Shown piece after piece: positions 1-7,534 of a stretch of 50,576 bases of DNA. Source of the stretch: Hyphomicrobiales bacterium (GTDB taxonomy: Bacteria; Pseudomonadota; Alphaproteobacteria; Rhizobiales; Beijerinckiaceae). How positions within the stretch are numbered: position 1 is the first letter of the stretch; each line of letters begins with the position of its first letter. Under the pieces are notes generated by a model. That model was not told where the DNA came from, made no database searches, and saw only the letters and a list, made by a program, of their open reading frames with translations. The stretch spans positions 1 to 50,576 of the forward strand of contig CANGQA010000010.1 in assembly GCA_947455995.1 (NCBI GenBank), read 5' to 3'. Made by a program: the position numbers and the translations under genes.

Positions 1-174
1 ACCCAGAACAAGACGGTTCCGGTGGCGATTGTCTCGGAATTCGTGGATGGCGACATCTATCGTTGGGGTTCTTTGATGGCTGGCGCGCTGGTTGGCTCGC
101 TGCCGCTGGTGATCCTCTATTCATTCTTTGTCGAACATTACGTGTCGGCGATGACAGGGGCCGTAAAAGAATGA
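1..174 (+). CDS. ABC transporter permease, C-terminal fragment
   Basis: The window opens inside a gene; frame 1 gives the last 57 residues before a TGA. The tail has the MalG-type ending: a Y-x-WG-x-LMAGA turn, an LPLVILYSFF transmembrane helix, then a short V-E-x-Y-V-S-A-M-T-GAVKE C-terminus. This is typical of inner-membrane permeases of the sugar (CUT1) ABC importer family. The substrate cannot be read from this piece. Its stop codon overlaps the next start (ATGA at 171-174), so the downstream dehydrogenase is translationally coupled and probably acts on the imported compound or a derivative. The ABC identity rests only on the tail. Confidence 0.75.
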   Translation, partial: TQNKTVPVAIVSEFVDGDIYRWGSLMAGALVGSLPLVILYSFFVEHYVSAMTGAVKE

Positions 175-1064
175 GCGCACCGCGCAATATCGGTTTTGTC
201 GGGCTTGGAGCCATGGGTTTGCCCATGGCTCTCAACCTCGTCAAAAAGCAATTTCATGTTCGTGGCTTCGATATGAAGCCGGAAGCACTTGCCGCCCTCA
301 GCCATTCGGGAGGGCATGTCGCTGCCAGTGCGGCAGAGGCAGCCCATGCAGCCGATTCGCTGGTGCTGATGGTCGTCAATGTCGCCCAAGCCGAAAGCGT
401 TCTGTTCGAGGCTGGTGCACTTGCGGCCCTCCCGAGCGCGGCAACAGTGATCCTGATGGCAACTTGCCCGCCCGATAGCGTGGCTGCGCTCGCCAAGCGG
501 GTTGAGGCCACAGGCCGCCATTTTGTTGATGCGCCGGTCTCGGGTGGTGTTGTCGGCGCCCAAGGCGGCACGCTGACCATCATGGCCGCAGCGTCCGAAG
601 ACGTGATCGAGGCCAACCGTCCGGTGCTGGTGGCGATGGGCGAGAAACTGTTCCATGTCGGGCTTGAAGCCGGACAAGGCGCGATGGTCAAAACTGTCAA
701 CCAATTGCTGTGCGGCGTCCATATTGCCGCAGCTGCCGAAGGTATGGCCCTGGCCGAAAAGGCAGGCATCGACGGGCAAGTTATTTTGGACATCCTTGGT
801 GGCTCTGCGGCCTCCAGCTGGATGCTGCTCAACCGTGGCCCCCGAATGGTGCAGGCTGAGCCGGAAGTGACCAGCGCGGTCGATATTTTCGTCAAGGACC
901 TCTCCATTGTGATGGATGCAGGCCGTTCATCAAAAGCCGCTCTGCCTCTGGCTGCAGCAGCGCATCAGATGTTTCTGGCGGCTTCTGCCCAAGGCCACGG
1001 GTTGAAAGACGACAGTCAGGTCGTACTGACCTATCGTGACCTGGCAGGCCTTAAAAAGGGATAA
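171..1064 (+). CDS. NAD-dependent beta-hydroxyacid dehydrogenase, L-threonate dehydrogenase-like
   Basis: This is a 297-residue member of the 3-hydroxyisobutyrate/6-phosphogluconate dehydrogenase superfamily. Seen: N-terminal Rossmann motif FVGLGAMGLPMA (residues 9-20), an acidic D34 ending beta-2 (suggesting NAD rather than NADP), the substrate loop DAPVSGG (120-126), and the catalytic lysine in GAMVKTVNQ (K174). The C-terminal KDDSQVVLTY stretch is characteristic of the LtnD/YgbJ threonate-dehydrogenase group, which oxidises L-threonate at C2 to 2-oxotetronate. I chose the ATG at 171, which overlaps the permease stop by 4 bp, because an upstream in-frame start at 63 would lie inside the permease gene. 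The rest of a threonate pathway (OtnK kinase, OtnC aldolase) is not adjacent, so glycerate- or hydroxyisobutyrate-type substrates remain possible. Confidence 0.8.
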   Translation: MSAPRNIGFVGLGAMGLPMALNLVKKQFHVRGFDMKPEALAALSHSGGHVAASAAEAAHAADSLVLMVVNVAQAESVLFEAGALAALPSAATVILMATCPPDSVAALAKRVEATGRHFVDAPVSGGVVGAQGGTLTIMAAASEDVIEANRPVLVAMGEKLFHVGLEAGQGAMVKTVNQLLCGVHIAAAAEGMALAEKAGIDGQVILDILGGSAASSWMLLNRGPRMVQAEPEVTSAVDIFVKDLSIVMDAGRSSKAALPLAAAAHQMFLAASAQGHGLKDDSQVVLTYRDLAGLKKG

Positions 1065-1079
1065 CAGCCCATAGGGCTG
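1065..1079 (+). other. intercistronic hairpin
   Basis: A perfect inverted repeat, CAGCCC-ATA-GGGCTG, lies directly after the stop of the threonate-dehydrogenase-like gene. It has no following T-run, so it is more likely an mRNA 3'-end stabiliser or weak attenuator than an intrinsic terminator. Confidence 0.45.
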
Positions 1080-1129
1080 CCCAACCATATTCTGACCATC
1101 AAATCAAAAAATCATCGGGAGTGACGTTT

Positions 1130-2032
1130 ATGAGTGAGACAATCGGTTTTATCGGCGTCGGCCTGATGGGACACGGCATGGCCAAAAATATCGTCGAAAA
1201 GGGCTATGCGCTGACTGTCATGGGCCACCGCAACAGAACACCTGTCGAAGATTTGCTGACACGCGGCGCCAAGGAAGCAAAAAGCCCGAAGGCTTTGGCT
1301 GAAGCCTCCAGCATCGTGTTCCTATGCGTCACTGGCTCCCGTCAGGTCGAAGCGGTTGTTCGGGGACCAGAAGGACTGGCGGCGGGCCTGAAGGCCGGTT
1401 CGATCATTGTTGACTGCTCGACCTCCGATCCAACCTCGACCATGGCTTTGGCGGCGGAACTTGCCAGCAAAGGCATTATCTTGGTCGATGCGCCGTTATC
1501 GCGCACTCCCAAAGAAGCATGGGAAGGGATGCTCGACACCATGGTCGGTTGCACTGACGAGGTGTTTGCTCGCCTGAAACCCGTGCTCGACACATGGGCA
1601 GGCCGTGTCATCCATATCGGTGGTACGGGCGACGGTCACCGGATGAAGCTGCTCAACAATTTTGTATCGATGGGCTATGCCGCCATCTATTCGGAAGCAC
1701 TATCGCTCGCCCAGAAAGTCGGCATCACTCCGCAGCGTTTCGACAGCGTGGTACGTGGTGGCCGGATGGATTGCGGCTTCTACCAGACTTTCATGAAATA
1801 TGTGCTGGAACGTGACCGTGATGCCCATAAGTTTACGCTGCAAAACGGCTTGAAAGACATGACCTATCTGGAATCAATGGCCAATGATGCCGGCATAGCC
1901 AATCCGATGGGCAATGCCGTGAAAAACGCCTTTGCCGTTCCCGTCAACACGGGTCACGCGCAAGATTATATTCCGATGTTGTCGGACCATGTTGCGGCCC
2001 GCAATGGCATCTCGCTGGTCGAGAAAAAATAA
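1130..2032 (+). CDS. NAD(P)-dependent beta-hydroxyacid dehydrogenase, sulfolactaldehyde reductase (YihU)-like substrate loop
   Basis: This 300-residue protein is a second beta-hydroxyacid dehydrogenase. Seen: GFIGVGLMGHGMA Rossmann motif (residues 6-18), catalytic lysine in RMKLLNNF (K173, N177), and the usual all-helical C-terminal half. The substrate loop reads DAPLSRT (120-126) instead of DAPVSGG; an arginine in this place recalls the GRT loop of YihU-type sulfolactaldehyde or succinate-semialdehyde reductases. The start is the ATG at 1130, eight bases after GGGAG; the GTG at 1121 overlaps that ribosome-binding site. It lies 65 bp after the threonate-dehydrogenase-like gene, on the same strand and ahead of a strong terminator, so it probably closes the same operon. 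Family membership is firm; the substrate is inference. Confidence 0.8.
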   Translation: MSETIGFIGVGLMGHGMAKNIVEKGYALTVMGHRNRTPVEDLLTRGAKEAKSPKALAEASSIVFLCVTGSRQVEAVVRGPEGLAAGLKAGSIIVDCSTSDPTSTMALAAELASKGIILVDAPLSRTPKEAWEGMLDTMVGCTDEVFARLKPVLDTWAGRVIHIGGTGDGHRMKLLNNFVSMGYAAIYSEALSLAQKVGITPQRFDSVVRGGRMDCGFYQTFMKYVLERDRDAHKFTLQNGLKDMTYLESMANDAGIANPMGNAVKNAFAVPVNTGHAQDYIPMLSDHVAARNGISLVEKK

Positions 2033-2062
2033 GCCGCACATTTTATTCTGTTTCATCGCGGC

Positions 2063-2091
2063 AATGGCAGGGGCATCCCTGCCATTTTTTT
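2063..2091 (+). terminator. Rho-independent terminator of the dehydrogenase operon
   Basis: A perfect 10-bp stem (AATGGCAGGG / CCCTGCCATT at 2063-2072 and 2077-2086) with a 4-nt loop runs into a T-tract ending at 2091. It lies 30 bp after the dehydrogenase stop. The opposite strand has no T-tract after the stem, so it terminates rightward transcription only. Confidence 0.85.
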
Positions 2092-2137
2092 ATACTTTTT
2101 TCCTGCCTTTTTATCTTTAGCCCCGACGATGCGGACC

Positions 2138-5100
2138 TTACTGCTGGCGGATAAACCGCCCTTTGATGCGCCCGCGCCACAGCGCGAAACGATCCAGTGC
2201 CAGCAAAGCCGCCGGCGTGACAACAAGGGTCAGGACCGTGGCAAAGCCGAGGCCGAACACGATAGCGACCGATAGATGCACCCACCATTGGGTTGACGGT
2301 GCGCCGATCATGATCGTGCGGTTGACGAAATCCAGATTGATTCCGAAGGCGATGGCTAGAACGCCCAATACGGCGGTAACGGCTGTCAGCGCGACAGGGC
2401 GGGCACGTTCCCGGCAGGTTTCGATGATCGCGTCATAGGTGTCCCATCCCTCCTGTTTCAGGCGGTCATAGGTGTCGATCAGCACGATATTGTTGTTCAC
2501 AATCACGCCGGCATTGGCGATGATACCAATACCGGTCATCACGACCCCGAAGGATTGGCCCATCACCATCAGCCCGATCAACACACCGATCGTCGACAAA
2601 ATCACCGCAGACATCACCAGAAATACCGAGGTAAAGCGGTTGAACTGCGCCAGCAGGATTGCAAAGATCAGAAAGATGGCCGAACCAAAGGCCTTCATCA
2701 AAAAGGCTCCGGCCTTTTCGCGTTCCTCATCCTCCCCTTTCATACGGATTGTGACACCCGCACCGAGATCTGCTGCGTTCAAAGCAGCCATGACCTCTTT
2801 TTGCACAACGGCTGATTGTACACCCGCTTTGACATTGGCCGAGACCGTGATGACGCGCTGTCCGGCAACACGGTTGATTTGCCCCACCCGTTTCACAGGC
2901 ACACGCTTGACAAAATTACCCATCGGCACGGCTCCTTGCGGGCCGGTGATGCGCAATTCGTCCAGTTCATCCAGTGTGCGCTTGTTGGGTGGGAAACGAA
3001 CAATAATATCGACGGCCTTATCAGTCCCTTCGGGTCGGAAATCCGTAATTTTGGTTCCGTTGGTAATGAGCTGAACGGCCGTACCCACTTGGGAGGCGGC
3101 AATGCCATATTTTGCGGCTTCTGCCTTGTCGACGATAATTTCCCAATCCAGCCCCGGCAAAGGCAGCCCGTCATCCAGATCAGTGATATCGCTGCGTGCT
3201 GCAATCACAGCTGCGGCGCGTCTGGCAGCCTCTGGCAGCAAAGCGGATTCAATTGCCATTAATTGCACCTGAATGGCCTTGCCTGTGGGTGGGCCTCCTT
3301 TGGGGGCCGTCACTTCAACCAGAATACCGGGAATATCTGCTGCCGCTGCCCGAATTTCGTCCATGATGACATGGGCTTTGGCGCGTTTTTGCCAATCAAT
3401 GAATTCGAATTGAATCGTACCGATCGTGTCTTCCGACAATTCGGCGGATCCCTTCTGTCCTTCACCCGCTCGCGCATAGACGGTCCGCAAATCATGGCGC
3501 GCAAGAATGCGTTGCTCGACCTGCCGAACCATCTGGTCTTTCTCGGTCAATGACAAATTCCCGCGCGCATGAATTTGCGCAATGCCGTAATCAGGCTCCA
3601 CATTGGGGAAAAATTCGACCCCGTGGCCGAATTTGCCGTAAGCAACAATGACCGTTACCAAAAGCGCCAGAGTGGCCAGAAGCGTATGTCCCGGGCGTTG
3701 CAGGGACAGGCGCACAATCCGCATGTAGAGCCCGTGTGAGGCCGCGCGGTCATCTTGATTGACATCAGGCGCACGTCCCAACAGCGCCCCGAGGGTCGGG
3801 GTGAAAAACAGGGCGACGACCAGCGAAGCCGACAGTGTCGCAATCAGCGTGAGTGGCAAATATTTCATGAATTGGCCGACAATGCCGGGCCAGAACATCA
3901 AGGGTGAGAAGGCGGCAATACGGGTCAGAGTGGCAGCAATCACCGGCCCGGCCATACGCTTGGCCGCCAGCGAATAGGCAGGTCCGGCAGCCATCCCCTC
4001 GGCCATACGCCGTTCAGCGTATTCCGAGACGATAATGGCATCATCCACCAGCATCCCGACCGCCAGAATAAGGGCAAAAAGCACCACGATATTGACAGTC
4101 AGTCCCGCAACCTGGAGACCGAGAATACCGGTCAAAAACGAAGCCGGAATCGCAATACCGATAAAGATCGAGGCACGACCGCCGAGCACCAGCATCATGA
4201 TCACAAAGACCAGCAGCACGGCTGTGATGACGCTGTTTTGCAATTCATGCAGCATGTCGCGGATGGTTTTGGATTTATCCTGGGAGAAGGTGATCGCTAC
4301 CGTTTCAGGCCAGCGGGATTGCAACTGCATTGCAACCATTTTAACGGCATCGACTGTTTCAATCAGATTCGCGCCGGTGCGTTTGGTGATCTCGATGGCA
4401 ATCGCTGGGCGGCCATCGATACGGGTGATTGAAGTCGCATCCTTGAACGTCGGGCGCACTTCAGCCAGATCCCCCAGCACAACCGATGCACCATTGGCGG
4501 CTACGACAGGCAGTTTCAATACATCATTGGGCGTTTCAATCAGCGTCGGCACCTTGACAGCAAACCGCCCGCTTTGTCCCTCGATAGCGCCCGCCGTGAC
4601 CAGTGAATTGCCCATGGAGGTGCCCGCGGTCAGATCGGACAGGGAAATTCCATAGCTTTTGAGGTGCATGGGTTCGGCCACCACCTCGACGACCTCGTCG
4701 CGCGATCCACGCAATTCGGCCGACAAGACACCGGGGACTTGTTCCAGCGCGGCCTTGGTGTCGCGCGCCAATCGCAACAATGTGCGTTCTGGTACTTCGC
4801 CAGTCAGGCCCACCACCAGCACCGGAAACAGTGACAGATTGACTTCGCGCACGGTCGGTTGGTCGGCATCCTTTGGCAGATCGCGTTTTGAATCATCGAC
4901 CTTGGCCCGGACATCGGCCAGCGCACGCGTGGAATCAAAGCCCGCCTCGAATTCCAGCAGCACGAAACCGCCGCCCTCAAATGCCGTGGCGCGCATTTCC
5001 TTGACATTGGCGACCGATTTCATCTGCGTTTCAACGGGACGCAGGAGCAGCCGTTCGGCATCTTCGGGACTGATGCCGCGCTGTGTCAGTTGAACATAGA

Positions 5101-5236
5101 TGATGGGCACCCGCACATCTGGTTCAGCCTCTTTGGGAATGCTGACATAGGCCGATAATCCGGCTATCAACAAAAAAGCCAGCAAAGCCAGCGTCAGGCG
5201 GGCGTGAGAAATGGCATAATCAACCGGATTGCTCAT
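2138..5236 (-). CDS. RND efflux transporter, inner-membrane permease subunit
   Basis: This 1032-residue protein has full AcrB/MexF-like architecture: an N-terminal membrane helix, two large periplasmic porter/docking loops, and two blocks of membrane helices. Helix 4 carries the proton-relay pair in VGMLVDDAIIV (D about 398-399), the hallmark of drug/proton RND antiporters. The N-terminus (YAISHARLTLALLAFLL, then SIPKEAEPDV) is typical of the broad RND group found in alphaproteobacteria. The ATG lies 7 bp after the adaptor stop, and its GAGG ribosome-binding site overlaps that stop codon, so the pair is co-translated. No TolC-like gene is present, so an outer-membrane partner must be encoded elsewhere. 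It is transcribed away from the luxR/luxI pair. Confidence 0.93.
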   Translation of the reverse strand: MSNPVDYAISHARLTLALLAFLLIAGLSAYVSIPKEAEPDVRVPIIYVQLTQRGISPEDAERLLLRPVETQMKSVANVKEMRATAFEGGGFVLLEFEAGFDSTRALADVRAKVDDSKRDLPKDADQPTVREVNLSLFPVLVVGLTGEVPERTLLRLARDTKAALEQVPGVLSAELRGSRDEVVEVVAEPMHLKSYGISLSDLTAGTSMGNSLVTAGAIEGQSGRFAVKVPTLIETPNDVLKLPVVAANGASVVLGDLAEVRPTFKDATSITRIDGRPAIAIEITKRTGANLIETVDAVKMVAMQLQSRWPETVAITFSQDKSKTIRDMLHELQNSVITAVLLVFVIMMLVLGGRASIFIGIAIPASFLTGILGLQVAGLTVNIVVLFALILAVGMLVDDAIIVSEYAERRMAEGMAAGPAYSLAAKRMAGPVIAATLTRIAAFSPLMFWPGIVGQFMKYLPLTLIATLSASLVVALFFTPTLGALLGRAPDVNQDDRAASHGLYMRIVRLSLQRPGHTLLATLALLVTVIVAYGKFGHGVEFFPNVEPDYGIAQIHARGNLSLTEKDQMVRQVEQRILARHDLRTVYARAGEGQKGSAELSEDTIGTIQFEFIDWQKRAKAHVIMDEIRAAAADIPGILVEVTAPKGGPPTGKAIQVQLMAIESALLPEAARRAAAVIAARSDITDLDDGLPLPGLDWEIIVDKAEAAKYGIAASQVGTAVQLITNGTKITDFRPEGTDKAVDIIVRFPPNKRTLDELDELRITGPQGAVPMGNFVKRVPVKRVGQINRVAGQRVITVSANVKAGVQSAVVQKEVMAALNAADLGAGVTIRMKGEDEEREKAGAFLMKAFGSAIFLIFAILLAQFNRFTSVFLVMSAVILSTIGVLIGLMVMGQSFGVVMTGIGIIANAGVIVNNNIVLIDTYDRLKQEGWDTYDAIIETCRERARPVALTAVTAVLGVLAIAFGINLDFVNRTIMIGAPSTQWWVHLSVAIVFGLGFATVLTLVVTPAALLALDRFALWRGRIKGRFIRQQ

Positions 5237-5243
5237 CTTAGCC

Positions 5244-6314
5244 TCACGGTTTTACGGCAGGATGGGCGATGACCCGCTGGCCTTCTTTGACAAAGTCCTG
5301 GCCCTGTACAATGAGGTTAGCCCGATCGGAGAGGCCAGACACCCATATAAACTGGCCCTCATCCTCGACCAATGCCACAGGCATAAATTGCACAACACTG
5401 GCGGAATCAACAAGACGAACACCTAATTGCCCATCAGCGGCAAAGGTCAAAGCCGACCGCGGGATGCGGCTGGCAGGCACCGCCGCCAGTTTCAGCGCGA
5501 CTTCGGCGGTAATTCCATCAGGAATCATTCCGTCTTTATTGGCTATCGACAGATCGACCCGATAGGTCCGCGTCTGTGTTGCCGCGCGTGAGGAAACAAA
5601 GCGGACTTCACCCTTTCCCTCCACACCATTGGCCAGGCGGACCTGAGCAATATCTCCGGTTTTAATCCCGCCAATCCGGCGCTCTGAGACATCAATCACC
5701 ACCAGCATCGGATCAAGCGCGACAATCTCTGCAATGGCACCGCCGGGCTGCATCGCCTGCCCTATTTCCACCGGCAAATCGGTAATGACCCCGTCAATCG
5801 GGGCAAGAACCAGACCACGCTCGCGCTCTGCTTCGGCAGCAGCCAGACCGGCTTCGGCATTTTTCAGATCGGCTTCGTATTGTGCCAGATTAAGCCGTGG
5901 CATAACCCCTTGAGCAACCAGTGGCAAACGGGCCTCGTATTCCTTGCGCCGTTGCTCGACCCGGGCGCTAGCCTGATTGACATTGGCCTCGCGCGCCTCA
6001 TCCGACAGCACCGCGACCACGTCACCCTCTTTGATCCGCGATCCGCGTCGCACATTGATCTGCGTCACGGTACCGTTCGCGCGCACGGTCAGCACCGTGC
6101 GTCGATCGGCCTCCGAACGGCCCGAGACAGTCAACACCCGCGAATGTGCTTCAACTTCAACGGGAACCACAGAAACGCTGAACAATTTGGGGGCTAGTTT
6201 GGTTTCGCCCTGCTTCTGAACAGCCGTATCACGCGTCAAAGATCCCGAAGCGATCCAAAGGGTCGCACCAACGACAAGACCCACAGCCAATATATGACTG
6301 CTTTTCCACTCCAT
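5244..6314 (-). CDS. RND efflux periplasmic adaptor (membrane fusion protein)
   Basis: This 356-residue HlyD/AcrA-type adaptor links the RND pump to an outer-membrane channel. Seen: an N-terminal membrane anchor (ILAVGLVVGATLWIASG), a biotinyl-lipoyl-like half (ANGTVTQINVRRGSRIKEGD), a helical hairpin rich in A, E and R (VNQASARVEQRRKEYEARL), the second lipoyl half (VLAPIDGVITDLPVEIGQ) and beta-barrel segments. I chose the ATG at 6314 (MEWKSSH) because GAAGGG sits 7 bases before it; the in-frame ATG at 6374 has no such site and would add 20 residues with no family match. It is the first gene of the pump operon. The shared upstream region with luxR is very AT-rich. Confidence 0.92.
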   Translation of the reverse strand: MEWKSSHILAVGLVVGATLWIASGSLTRDTAVQKQGETKLAPKLFSVSVVPVEVEAHSRVLTVSGRSEADRRTVLTVRANGTVTQINVRRGSRIKEGDVVAVLSDEAREANVNQASARVEQRRKEYEARLPLVAQGVMPRLNLAQYEADLKNAEAGLAAAEAERERGLVLAPIDGVITDLPVEIGQAMQPGGAIAEIVALDPMLVVIDVSERRIGGIKTGDIAQVRLANGVEGKGEVRFVSSRAATQTRTYRVDLSIANKDGMIPDGITAEVALKLAAVPASRIPRSALTFAADGQLGVRLVDSASVVQFMPVALVEDEGQFIWVSGLSDRANLIVQGQDFVKEGQRVIAHPAVKP

Positions 6315-6607
6315 ATCCAAACCCTTCAAGCATATGAATTTTTTATCGTGCATTGGATATAGCGCAGTTTTCATAAAAGCCTAGTAAATGCCTTAGAGTG
6401 GAATTTTCATAAAAATGTCACTGAGCATGAATTTAATGAGATTTAAAATTACTACTTGTTAAATTTTTTATTTAATGCAATAATTTTCTTATAAAATAAG
6501 AACGTAATAATTTAATTTTGAGACTCATATTCAACAATATGATTTCAAAAAATAAATTATTATATTTAAAATAAAGTAAAATATTTATGTAATGTAGGAG
6601 TAAACAA
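6315..6607. promoter_or_regulatory. AT-rich divergent control region between efflux pump and luxR
   Basis: About 290 bp separate the adaptor start from luxR. The stretch from about 6420 to 6600 is overwhelmingly A+T, unlike the GC-rich coding DNA around it. It contains a 17-bp palindrome at 6486-6502 (TTCTTAT-AAA-ATAAGAA) and an inverted repeat TTAAAT/ATTTAA near 6458-6474. I see no convincing CTG-N10-CAG lux box here. The base composition would suit H-NS/MucR-type silencing or a strongly regulated divergent promoter, which is inference. Confidence 0.5.
6486..6502. promoter_or_regulatory. 17-bp palindrome, candidate operator upstream of luxR
   Basis: Perfect inverted repeat with 7-bp arms TTCTTAT and ATAAGAA around AAA. 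It sits about 105 bp before luxR and 170 bp before the divergent adaptor gene. The binding factor is unknown, and in DNA this AT-rich a chance palindrome is not rare. Confidence 0.3.
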
Positions 6608-7339
6608 ATGAAAACTGAAGATTTGTTTTCAATCCTTGAAAATTTATCGAAATCCACTAAACTTCAGGACACAACCGACCAACTCCGAACAGCCCTTACC
6701 GAGCTTGGCCTTGATCATATTTCTTATCTTGCTGTGAATATCCCGACCCAAAAAACCGCTCTCCCTTTGCTTGCCGTCACCTATGCACCCGAATGGCAAC
6801 GCCATTATTACCAGAACAACTATGTGGATATCGACCCGGTCGTTAAGGCAGGTCTGGGTGGCTTGCTGCCGATCGATTGGGCCCAAGTCGACCGCTCGCA
6901 ACGGGTCGTACAGCGTTTTTTTAGTGAGGCGCAGGATTTCGATATCGGCCAGCAGGGCCTTTCGTTCCCCATCCGTGGGCGAATGAATGAATTTGCGCTA
7001 TTTTCCGTGACCTCCGACGTCTCGGATGTCGAATGGCAGAAAATGCGTCCAACCATCGTGCCACAACTGTTGCTCATTGCGCATCACTTCCACCATTACG
7101 CTTTGCTCAACGCGGGTGTGGAAGCCCCCAATTACGGAGCCTTGCTGTCACAGCGCGAGAAAGAGTGCTTGCGCTGGCGTGCCACAGGCAAATCGGATTG
7201 GGATATCAGCCAGATCATGAATATCAGCGAGCGCACGGTAAAATTCCATCTCGAAAACGCCCGTGCCAAACTTGATGCACTCAACACTACACATGCAGTT
7301 GCAAAAGCTTTGGCAACGGGTGCGATTGCATTGTTTTAA
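6608..7339 (+). CDS. luxR: LuxR-family quorum-sensing transcriptional regulator
   Basis: This 243-residue protein has an N-terminal autoinducer-binding domain (about 20-165) and a C-terminal LuxR-type helix-turn-helix (about 178-240). All hallmark acyl-homoserine-lactone receptor positions are present: W63, Y67, D76, W91 and G117 in the sensor domain (TraR W57, Y61, D70, W85, G113), and E184, L188 and G194 in LSQREKECLRWRATGKS (TraR E178, L182, G188). It is therefore predicted to bind AHL, unlike most orphan or solo LuxR proteins that lack some of these. GGAG lies 7 bases before the ATG. The cognate luxI follows 195 bp downstream on the same strand, and the RND pump operon is divergent. The symbol names the family, not a specific orthologue. 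Confidence 0.93.
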   Translation: MKTEDLFSILENLSKSTKLQDTTDQLRTALTELGLDHISYLAVNIPTQKTALPLLAVTYAPEWQRHYYQNNYVDIDPVVKAGLGGLLPIDWAQVDRSQRVVQRFFSEAQDFDIGQQGLSFPIRGRMNEFALFSVTSDVSDVEWQKMRPTIVPQLLLIAHHFHHYALLNAGVEAPNYGALLSQREKECLRWRATGKSDWDISQIMNISERTVKFHLENARAKLDALNTTHAVAKALATGAIALF

Positions 7340-7403
7340 AGCCCAACCCACTGAATCATCAGCATTTTTTATGATTTAGACAATCAACAGCAAAGGGAAA
7401 ATC

Positions 7404-7440
7404 AATACAATTTTAAGTAGAATATATATTGTATTACAAT
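7404..7440. repeat. inverted repeats in the luxR-luxI intergenic region
   Basis: AATACAAT (7404-7411) is repeated in inverted form as ATTGTATT (7428-7435). The second arm is itself part of a perfect 13-bp palindrome ATTGTA-T-TACAAT (7428-7440). They lie about 95-130 bp before luxI and just upstream of the candidate lux box. They could form a second regulator site or a hairpin ending the luxR message; no T-run follows. Confidence 0.35.
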
Positions 7441-7452
7441 TAAATAACTAAA

Positions 7453-7472
7453 TCCTGCTCTTTTGATCAGTA
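7453..7472 (+). promoter_or_regulatory. candidate lux box before luxI
   Basis: The 16-mer CTG-N10-CAG (7455-7470) is the core of quorum-sensing operators of the las/rhl/lux type. Its centre is about 72 bp before the luxI ATG. If it overlaps the -35 region as in class II promoters, transcription would start near 7505, leaving a short leader. The outer bases fit the 20-bp consensus poorly, so this is a prediction from the core pattern only. A site here would give the usual positive autoregulation of luxI. Confidence 0.45.
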
Positions 7473-7534
7473 TTTAATTTCATTTTATTAATTCATTGTC
7501 GCATCATCGGCTATCAACTTATGAGAGGTGCGCT

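Noticed and set aside
63-170. N-terminal extension of the threonate-dehydrogenase-like gene
   Set aside because: It overlaps the ABC permease in another frame; the ATGA overlap at 171-174 gives the normal start before the Rossmann motif.
6472-6657. 61-codon minus-strand frame in the AT-rich luxR region
   Set aside because: It is I/L/K/F/N-rich, as expected from AT-rich DNA, and overlaps the luxR start.
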